From positions 62,001 through 126,000 of the forward strand of contig JAPKZD010000018.1 of assembly GCA_026393975.1 (NCBI GenBank): 64,000 nt of DNA, in the 5' to 3' direction. Source of the DNA: Candidatus Aminicenantota bacterium (GTDB lineage Bacteria > Acidobacteriota > Aminicenantia > Aminicenantales > Saccharicenantaceae). A model generated the notes under the pieces. That model had not been told where the DNA came from. It did not search any database and saw nothing but the letters and a program-made list of their open reading frames with translations. A program made the translations under genes and the position numbers. Below are positions 57,266 to 64,000 of the stretch, one piece after another (position 1 is the stretch's first letter; each line of letters starts with the position of its first letter).

Positions 57266-58732
57266 ATGAAAAAAACAGTCATAGCCATCCTGGCGATCGC
57301 ATTCATCTGCGTCGGTCTGGGGCTAGGCCAGGCCAAACATCCTTCGGAGCTGAAATACCCGTCCCTCAAGTTCGAGCCGCCCGACCCCAAGGCGTTCCGC
57401 GTTGTCTATGCGGGCGGCCTCCGCGCTTACGTCCAGGAAGACCGCAGCCTGCCCCTTTTCAACATCACCGCCCTCGTCAACTGCGGCGGTCTTTACGCGC
57501 CCAAGGAGAAGGCCGGCCTGGACACCGTCCTCGGCGACCAGCTCATCAAAGGCGGGACCAAAACCCGCGAAGGCACGGCCATCGAGGAGCGCATCGACTT
57601 CCTCGGCGGCAGCCTGAATTTCAACGTTGGTGAGAGGATCTCGACGCTAACCCTGTCGGTCCTGACCAAGGACCTCGACGAGGGCCTGGCCCTATTCTTC
57701 GATGTCCTCATGAACCCGGTCTTCCGCGAAGAGCCCCTCAAGCTGGCCAAGGCCCGTTTCGTCGAACAGCTCCGCCAAGCCAACGACCAACCGAACGGTG
57801 TTCTCAGCCGGGAATACGAAAAGCTCCTCTACGGCGACAACGCCCTGACCTGGCAGCCGACGAAGGCTTCTTATGAGGGAATCACGGCGGCCGACCTCAA
57901 GGCCTTCCACGCGAAATATTTCTCGCCGAAGAACGCCATTCTGGCCGTTTCCGGGGACTTCGCCAAGGCCGACCTCAAGGCCAAGATCGACAAGTTCGCC
58001 GCCGGCTGGAAGGGCCAGACCGTCGCGTTCCCGGCTCTTCCGAAGGGCTTCCCGGCCGCCGAGCCGGGCGTTTACTTCATCCAGAAGGCCATCAACCAGG
58101 GCTACATCAACCTCGGCCATCTCGGCATCGAGGACACCAACCCGGACTTCTTCGCCGTCCAGGTCATGAACTTCATCCTCGGCGGCGGCAGCTTCACCTC
58201 GAGGATCACGACCAAGGTCCGCTCCGACGAGGGACTGTCCTACAACCAGGGCAGCCGGTTCACCACCCGCTGGGGTTTTCCGGGCACGTTCTCGGGTTAT
58301 GTCCAGACCAAGTCGTCGACCGTCGGCTACGCCATTTCGCTCATCCTGGCCGAGTTCAACCGCATCCGGACCGAACCGGTGAGCGACGCCGAGATGGAGA
58401 CCGCCATCAACTATTTCCTGGAGAGCTTCGCCGACGCCTTCCAGTCCGCGCAAGCGACGATGTCGAGCTTCGCCAACCTGGAGATGACCGGTAAGCCCAT
58501 GGACTACTACAAAACGTTCCGGACGAAAATCCAGGCCGTCACCAAGGCCCGCGTCCAGGAAGTTGCGACGAAGTATGTCCATCCGGGCCAGGCCGCCATC
58601 ATGATCGTCGGCGACTTCGAGCCCTGTAACAAGGGCGGCGACAAGTGGCCCGGCCCGCTCGATAAGCTGGGTAAAGTCCACAGGATCAACTTGATCGACC
58701 CGATGACGGGAGAGGAGATCAAGAACCCGTAA
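57266..58732 (+). CDS. Secreted M16-family protein lacking HxxEH (non-catalytic partner)
   Basis: Signal peptide; KAGLDTVLGDQLIKGGTKTREG in place of HxxEH; NFILGGGSFTSRITTKVRSDEGLSY. Confidence 0.88.
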   Translation: MKKTVIAILAIAFICVGLGLGQAKHPSELKYPSLKFEPPDPKAFRVVYAGGLRAYVQEDRSLPLFNITALVNCGGLYAPKEKAGLDTVLGDQLIKGGTKTREGTAIEERIDFLGGSLNFNVGERISTLTLSVLTKDLDEGLALFFDVLMNPVFREEPLKLAKARFVEQLRQANDQPNGVLSREYEKLLYGDNALTWQPTKASYEGITAADLKAFHAKYFSPKNAILAVSGDFAKADLKAKIDKFAAGWKGQTVAFPALPKGFPAAEPGVYFIQKAINQGYINLGHLGIEDTNPDFFAVQVMNFILGGGSFTSRITTKVRSDEGLSYNQGSRFTTRWGFPGTFSGYVQTKSSTVGYAISLILAEFNRIRTEPVSDAEMETAINYFLESFADAFQSAQATMSSFANLEMTGKPMDYYKTFRTKIQAVTKARVQEVATKYVHPGQAAIMIVGDFEPCNKGGDKWPGPLDKLGKVHRINLIDPMTGEEIKNP

Positions 58733-58891
58733 CGGCCAAAGAAAAGCCGGGCAGGTTCCGTGGGGCGGACGCCGGCATCGCGACCGTCAGGCCTTTAATC
58801 GGCGGACTTGCGTTGGGCGTTCTCCGGAAGGTGTCTATTTTCGCGCTTCTCGGGATCCCCGGCGCACTTCTCGCTGAGACGCGTTCGCTAG

Positions 58892-60625
58892 CTACTTGAG
58901 CTTGAGCCCGAGATCGTCGAGCTGGCGGTCGGAAACGGCCGAGGGCGAGCCGGTCATCAGGTCGAGAGCGCTCGTCGTCTTGGGGAAAGGGATGACCTCG
59001 CGGATGGATTCCTCGCCGGCGAGGAGCATGACCAGGCGGTCGAAGCCGAAGGCGATGCCGCCGTGCGGCGGGGCGCCGAAGCTCAAGGCCTCGAGGAAGT
59101 AGCCGAACTTCTCCTCGGTCTCGCTGTCCGTCAATCCCAGCGACCGGAAAACGCGGCGCTGGAGGTCCATGTCGTGGATACGGATCGAGCCTCCGCCCAC
59201 CTCTACGCCATTGAGGATGAGGTCGTAGGCCTTGGCCCGGACCTTACCGGGAGACGTCTCGAGGAGGCCCATGTCGTCCTCGTGGGGGGACGTGAACGGG
59301 TGGTGCATGGAGACGAAGCGCTTCTCCTCTTCGCTCCACTCGAAGAGCGGAAAGTCGGTGACCCAACAGAATTCGAGGCGCCCCCGGCGCGCCGATTCTT
59401 CCATCGGCCAGGTCCGGCGGATCTCGCCGAGAGCCTTGAGGGCCGTCGCCTTCTTGTCCGCGACGAGGAGGGCCAGGTCGGCGTCGGCGCCCCCCAAGGC
59501 GGCCCAGATCTTCTCGAAGTCCGCGTCGGCCAGCTTGAGCGACGACTTCCATCCGTCCTGCTTCTTGATCCAGACGAGGCCCTTGGCGCCGAGCGCCTTG
59601 GCCTTGTCGCCGAGCTTGTCGAGCTGTCCCCGCGAGAGCGTCCCGGCCCCGGGGACGAGGAGGCCCTTGAGCTCCCCGCCCGCGGCGATCGCGGCCTTGA
59701 GGACGTCCGACGAGCCGTCCCGGCCGATGGCCGTGAGGTCGCGTATCTCGAGCGGTACGCGCAGGTCGGGCTTGTCCGAGCCGTATTTTTCCATGGCCTC
59801 GGCGTAGGGCAGGCGCGGGAATGGCCGTGCGAGCTTCCGGCCGGTCAGGGCGAAGACGGCCTCCATCAGCCCCTCGTTGAGGGCGAAGAATTCCTCGCGT
59901 TCGATGAAGCTCATTTCGATGTCGATCTGGGTGAATTCGGGCTGGCGGTCGGCCCGGAGGTCCTCGTCCCGGAAACAGCGGACGATCTGGAAGTAGCGGT
60001 CGAAACCGGAGATCATCAGGGTCTGCTTGAACTGCTGGGGCGACTGCGGCAGGGCGTAGAAGCGGCCCTTGTAGATCCGGCTGGGGACGAGGTAGTCGCG
60101 CGCCCCTTCGGGTGTGGGGTTGGCCATGATGGGCGTTTCGATCTCGAGGAAACCATTGCGGCTCATGTAGTTGCGCACGGCCAGGGAGGCCTCGTGCCGG
60201 AGGCGGATGTGGCGCTGCATTTTGGGACGGCGCAGGTCGAGATAGCGGTACTTCAGGCGCAGCTCCTCGGAGGCCTGGGGCGGGTCGGCGATGACGAACG
60301 GCGGGACCTTGGAGGCCGCGAAAATGCGGAGCTCGAACGCCTCGACCTCGACCTCGCCCGTGGGGATGTCCTTGTTCGCGGCCGACCGGCGTCGGACGCG
60401 GCCGCGGACCCCGACGACGAACTCGTTGCGGAGCCTCTTGGCCTCTTCCACAAGCTCGGGTCGGTCGGACTGGAAGACGATCTGGGCCAGGCCCTCGCGG
60501 TCGCGGAGGTCGACGAAGACGAGATGTCCCATGTCGCGGGTCTTGTGGACCCAGCCGCAGAGCACGACCTCCCGGCCCTCGTGCGCCGCACGTAATTCGC
60601 CGCAGTACACGGTTCTTTTCAACAT
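58892..60625 (-). CDS. aspS: Aspartyl-tRNA synthetase (bacterial type)
   Basis: MLKRTVYCGELRAAHEGREVVLCGWVHKTRDMGHLVFVDLRDREGLAQIVF...GIAFGFDRLVMLLAGEESIREVIPFPKT. Confidence 0.96.
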   Translation of the reverse strand: MLKRTVYCGELRAAHEGREVVLCGWVHKTRDMGHLVFVDLRDREGLAQIVFQSDRPELVEEAKRLRNEFVVGVRGRVRRRSAANKDIPTGEVEVEAFELRIFAASKVPPFVIADPPQASEELRLKYRYLDLRRPKMQRHIRLRHEASLAVRNYMSRNGFLEIETPIMANPTPEGARDYLVPSRIYKGRFYALPQSPQQFKQTLMISGFDRYFQIVRCFRDEDLRADRQPEFTQIDIEMSFIEREEFFALNEGLMEAVFALTGRKLARPFPRLPYAEAMEKYGSDKPDLRVPLEIRDLTAIGRDGSSDVLKAAIAAGGELKGLLVPGAGTLSRGQLDKLGDKAKALGAKGLVWIKKQDGWKSSLKLADADFEKIWAALGGADADLALLVADKKATALKALGEIRRTWPMEESARRGRLEFCWVTDFPLFEWSEEEKRFVSMHHPFTSPHEDDMGLLETSPGKVRAKAYDLILNGVEVGGGSIRIHDMDLQRRVFRSLGLTDSETEEKFGYFLEALSFGAPPHGGIAFGFDRLVMLLAGEESIREVIPFPKTTSALDLMTGSPSAVSDRQLDDLGLKLK

Positions 60626-61908
60626 GGCGCCTCTATTCCGCGCACCTTGTCTCGGAGGAGCGCTAAGAGCTCCTCCCGTGTTCCTTCGACTTGGCGGCCG
60701 GTCGCCATTTCTTTGAGCCCGAACCGGCTTTTCTTCATCTCGTCCTCGCCGACGACGAGGACCCAGGCCGCCTGGAGCTTGTTGGCCCGTCCGAAATGGG
60801 CTTTCATCCCCCGGTCCTTGAACTCGACCAGGCATTCGACCCCGTTGGCCCGGAAATATCGGGCCAGTTCCAGGCCCGATTTCTTGGCCTCGTCGCCGAG
60901 GTAGGCGAGGTAAAGGGACTTTCTCTTCGGGACGGCGAGCTCGGCGACGGCGAGGACCCTCTCCATGCCCATGGCGAAGCCGATACCGCAGACGTCGGGC
61001 CCGCCGAAATCCTTCATCATGTCGTCGTAGCGGCCCCCGCCGAGCAGGGCGTTCTGGGCCCCGAGATGAGAGGAGACGATCTCGAAGGTCGTCTTGGTGT
61101 AATAGTCGAGGCCGCGGACGAGCCGGGGCTCCACCCGATAAGGGATCCTATATTGGTTGAGGAAGACAAGGAGCGTGTTGAAGTGGCTCAGGCATTCGCC
61201 GCAGAGAAAGTCTTGGATCACGGGGAACGAGCGGGCGGCGGCCTGGCAGGATTCCACCTTGCAGTCGAAGATGCGCAGGGGATTGGTCTCCGCTTTTCTC
61301 TGGCAGTCGGGGCAGAGGTCGGACTTGCGTTTCCCGGCGGCTTCGCGCAGAGCCTGGCTGTAGGCCGGCCGGCACTCCCGGCAGCCGACCGAGTTGACCA
61401 GGGTCTCCGTCCCGGAGACGCCGAGCTTGCGGAGGAGGGAGTCGGCCATCTCGATGATCTCGGCGTCGACGGCCGCGTCCTTCTCGCCGAAGACCTCGAT
61501 ATCGACCTGGTGGAACTGGCGGTAGCGTCCCTTCTGGGGCTTGTCGTAACGGAACATGGGGCCCATGTAATAGTAGCGCATGGGCTCGACCTCCAGGTCG
61601 AGCCGGTGCTCGATGATGGCCCGGACGACCGAAGGGGTGTATTCGGGCCTCAGGGTCAGCGAGCGGCCGCCCTTGTCGGTGAATGTGTACATTTCCTTGG
61701 TGACGATGTCGGAGGTCGCGCCGGTGCCCTTTTCGAAAAGCTCCGTGGTCTCGAAAACCGGAGCCCTCAGCTCCCGGTAGCCGTAGAGCTCGAAGGTCTC
61801 CCGGGCCAGCCGCTCGAGGGCCCGCCAGCTCTCGACCTCTTTGGGGAGGATGTCCTTCGTGCCCTTGACGGCGGCGAGATCTTTTTTGGCGGAGGCGTCT
61901 TCGGTCAC
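60619..61908 (-). CDS. hisS: Histidyl-tRNA synthetase
   Basis: AVKGTKDILPKEVESWRALERLARETFELYGYRELRAPVFETTELF...RGLDYYTKTTFEIVS...GGGRYDDMM. Confidence 0.96.
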   Translation of the reverse strand: MTEDASAKKDLAAVKGTKDILPKEVESWRALERLARETFELYGYRELRAPVFETTELFEKGTGATSDIVTKEMYTFTDKGGRSLTLRPEYTPSVVRAIIEHRLDLEVEPMRYYYMGPMFRYDKPQKGRYRQFHQVDIEVFGEKDAAVDAEIIEMADSLLRKLGVSGTETLVNSVGCRECRPAYSQALREAAGKRKSDLCPDCQRKAETNPLRIFDCKVESCQAAARSFPVIQDFLCGECLSHFNTLLVFLNQYRIPYRVEPRLVRGLDYYTKTTFEIVSSHLGAQNALLGGGRYDDMMKDFGGPDVCGIGFAMGMERVLAVAELAVPKRKSLYLAYLGDEAKKSGLELARYFRANGVECLVEFKDRGMKAHFGRANKLQAAWVLVVGEDEMKKSRFGLKEMATGRQVEGTREELLALLRDKVRGIEAPC

Positions 61909-62876
61909 CGTTCTTCGAAGACCCCCAGCTTGCGGATTTTCTTGTATCTTTCGTCGAGGAGCTCGTCGACGGGCTTGCCCTCGAACTTCTTCAGCGCCTG
62001 GTAGAGGTGCTTGTCGACGTTCTTGAAGGTTTGCTCGGGGTCGATGTGGGCCCCGCCGGGCGGTTCGGGGATGATCTTGTCGACGATCCCGAATCCGAGG
62101 AGGGTCGCCGCCCGGATGCCCAGGTTCTCGGCCGCCTGCTCAAAGGCGTTCTGGTCCTTCCAGAGGATGGCGGCGCAGCCTTCCGGCGAGATGACGGAGT
62201 AGAAGGAATGCTCGAGCATGAGTGTCTGGTCGCCGAAGCCGATGCCGAGGCCCCCGCCGCTCCCCCCTTCGCCGATGACGACGTTGATGATGGGAGTCTT
62301 CAGGATGGAGATCGTCTTCAGGTTGAAGGCGATGGCTTCGGCCTGACCGCGTTCCTCGGCGCCGATGCCGGGATAGGCGCCGGGCGTGTCAATCAGGGTG
62401 ATCACGGGAAAGCCGAATTTTTCGGCTTCGAGCATGACCCGGAGGGCCTTGCGGTAGCCCTCGGGGTTGGCCTGGCCGAAGTTCCGGTCGATGCGGGCCC
62501 GGGTCGTCCGGCCCTTCTGGTGGCCGATGACGGCCACGGTCCGGCCCTTGTAGAAGGCCAATCCGGCGACGATGGCCGGGTCGTCGGCGAAGCGGCGGTC
62601 GCCGTGCATCTCCATAAAATCCTGGAAGAGGAAGGCGATGTAGTCCAAGGTGTAGGGGCGCTTGGGGTGGCGGGCGATCTGGACGATGTTGACGGTCGTC
62701 AGCTGGGGGACGATCCTAGCCCATTCCTTTTCGATCTCCGAGCGGAGAGCGGCGATCCGGTCCTTCTTGTCGAGGTCGTCGGTCTCGGCCAGGGCGTCGA
62801 TCTGGTCCTTGAGGGCCAGAATGCCCTTTTCGAGCGTATAAAACTCCGCCGCTTTTTCCATGCTCAACTCTTTCAA
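61905..62876 (-). CDS. accA: Acetyl-CoA carboxylase carboxyltransferase subunit alpha
   Basis: IARHPKRPYTLDYIAFLFQDFMEMHGDRRFADDPAIVAGLAFYKGRTVAVIGHQKGRTT...IDTPGAYPGIGAEERGQAEAIA. Confidence 0.96.
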   Translation of the reverse strand: MKELSMEKAAEFYTLEKGILALKDQIDALAETDDLDKKDRIAALRSEIEKEWARIVPQLTTVNIVQIARHPKRPYTLDYIAFLFQDFMEMHGDRRFADDPAIVAGLAFYKGRTVAVIGHQKGRTTRARIDRNFGQANPEGYRKALRVMLEAEKFGFPVITLIDTPGAYPGIGAEERGQAEAIAFNLKTISILKTPIINVVIGEGGSGGGLGIGFGDQTLMLEHSFYSVISPEGCAAILWKDQNAFEQAAENLGIRAATLLGFGIVDKIIPEPPGGAHIDPEQTFKNVDKHLYQALKKFEGKPVDELLDERYKKIRKLGVFEER

Positions 62877-62920
62877 GGGGTTACGGTATGGGCCTATTCT
62901 AAGGGCCGGGGGGCGTCAAG

Positions 62921-63643
62921 TCAAGCCGCGCTCCGACGCTGGCGGACGACCTCGAAGAAGAAGACGGCTGCGGCGGCGGCGACGTTAAGGGAGCCGACCT
63001 TGCCGGCCAGGGGGATGGCCAGGACCTTGTCGCAGGTTTTGCGGACAAGGGGCCTGAGTCCTTTTCCTTCCGAGCCGAGGACGATGCCGATGGGGCCGGT
63101 AAAGTCGAACGAATACCAGGGCTCGTCCCCGGAGCCTTCGGCGCCGACGAGCCAGAGGCCCTTGTCCTTGAGCTCTTCCATGGCCCGGACGAGGTTCGTG
63201 ACCCTGGCGACGAGGAGATGCTCGAGGGCCCCGGCCGAGACCGTGTCGACGGTCTCCGTCAGGCCGGCCGAGCGCCGCTCGGGCAGGATGAGACCGTCGG
63301 CTCCCGCCCCCTCGGCGCTGCGGACGATGGCGCCGAGGTTCTGGGGGTCCTCGACCTCGTCGAGGATGACGACGAAGGGTTTGGGGGAGCGGGCCAGGAT
63401 CTCTTCGAGAGAGGCATAGCCCTTGGGAGAAACTTCGGCCATGACTCCCTGGTGGCCGGGCGCGACCTGGTCGAGACGGCGGGCCGGGACGAAGACGCAG
63501 GGAACGCCCCGGGCCTTGGCCTCGCGGATGACTTCTCCGATCCGGGCGTGGCCCTTCTCCTCCTGGATGAAGACCTTGTTGACTCTTCCGGACGCGGACT
63601 TGAGGGCCTCGAGGAGGGGGTTGATCCGGATGATCCTGTCCAT
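62921..63643 (-). CDS. rlmB: 23S rRNA 2'-O-methyltransferase (RlmB/TrmH family)
   Basis: FVVILDEVEDPQNLGAIVRSAEGAGADGLILPERRSAGLTETVDTVSAGALEHLLVARVTNLVRAMEELK...GIVLGSEGKGLRPLVRKTCDKVLAIPLAGKVGSLNVAAAAAVFFFEVVRQR. Confidence 0.94.
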   Translation of the reverse strand: MDRIIRINPLLEALKSASGRVNKVFIQEEKGHARIGEVIREAKARGVPCVFVPARRLDQVAPGHQGVMAEVSPKGYASLEEILARSPKPFVVILDEVEDPQNLGAIVRSAEGAGADGLILPERRSAGLTETVDTVSAGALEHLLVARVTNLVRAMEELKDKGLWLVGAEGSGDEPWYSFDFTGPIGIVLGSEGKGLRPLVRKTCDKVLAIPLAGKVGSLNVAAAAAVFFFEVVRQRRSAA

Positions 63644-63753
63644 GGCCGATTCCCCGGTCATTATAAGGCAATCGGGCGGCGCCTACCAGACCTGTTGTTT
63701 CATCCCGGCGCATCAGGTAAAATGGCCACCATGAAACAGGACGGAGGCTGACC

Positions 63754-64000
63754 ATGCCGGATAGCATCAAGACCACCAGAATTTGTCTCATCGTTGCCGC
63801 GGGGCTGGAGATCGCGACCGCGGCGCTCTTCCTCTTCATCTTCCTCTCCGGGGCCGTCCTCATTGGCTGGGGCACGGAGCGCGCCGGGCTCCTCGGCAGC
63901 GCCCTGCTCGGGGCGACCGGGATCCTTCTGACTGTTTTTTTCGCTGCCTTCGGCGTCGCCGACCTCCTCATCGCCGTAGGGATCGCCAAGGGCAGGCCGT
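63754..64000 (+). CDS. Putative integral membrane protein (3' truncated)
   Basis: Manual translation MPDSIKTTRICLIVAAGLEIATAALFLFIFLSGAVLIGWGTERAGLLGSALLGATGILLTVFFAAFGVADLLIAVGIAKGRP... Confidence 0.55.
   Translation, partial: MPDSIKTTRICLIVAAGLEIATAALFLFIFLSGAVLIGWGTERAGLLGSALLGATGILLTVFFAAFGVADLLIAVGIAKGRP

Overview
A roughly 64 kb GC-rich bacterial chromosome segment. I could not assign taxonomy. Gene content and style suggest an Acidobacteriota/Aminicenantota-like lineage, but that is a weak inference. Main content, left to right: (1) partial GNAT-like protein; (2) a complete group 4 membrane-bound [NiFe]-hydrogenase operon (1070-10477) with three antiporter-like subunits, NuoJ/K/A/B/C/D/H/I-like subunits and a HycI-type maturation protease; (3) dnaN-dnaA on the minus strand, with DnaA-box-like repeats upstream of dnaA and an AT-rich dnaA-dnaN spacer; (4) rpmB, rel/spoT, an fmdB-like gene, a hairpin-dense intergenic region resembling an orphan IS200/IS605 (TnpB/omegaRNA) right end, and a signal-peptide-bearing Memo-AMMECR1 fusion; (5) lolB-like - ispE - tRNA-Gln - prs - rplY - pth - rpsF - rpsR - rplI - dnaB - radA - PIN/TRAM - ispD - ispF; (6) M14 peptidase; (7) ECF sigma / anti-sigma / Spy-like / MacAB-TolC efflux operon; (8) Hfq/Sm-like protein, pdxA, smpB, CNNM-CBS protein, CarD; (9) rpmH-rnpA-yidD-yidC-jag-mnmE-mnmG-parA-parB-bactofilin, with a near-consensus parS inside the 3' end of mnmG; (10) pyrG, phosphomannomutase, mannose-1-P guanylyltransferase, an M16 peptidase pair, aspS-hisS-accA-rlmB. 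The best candidates for follow-up are the hydrogenase with a NuoA-like subunit, the orphan omegaRNA-like locus, the origin region split by about 29 kb, the parAB-bactofilin coupling, and the Hfq-like protein. Family calls come from reading the translations and motifs by eye; no database search was run.
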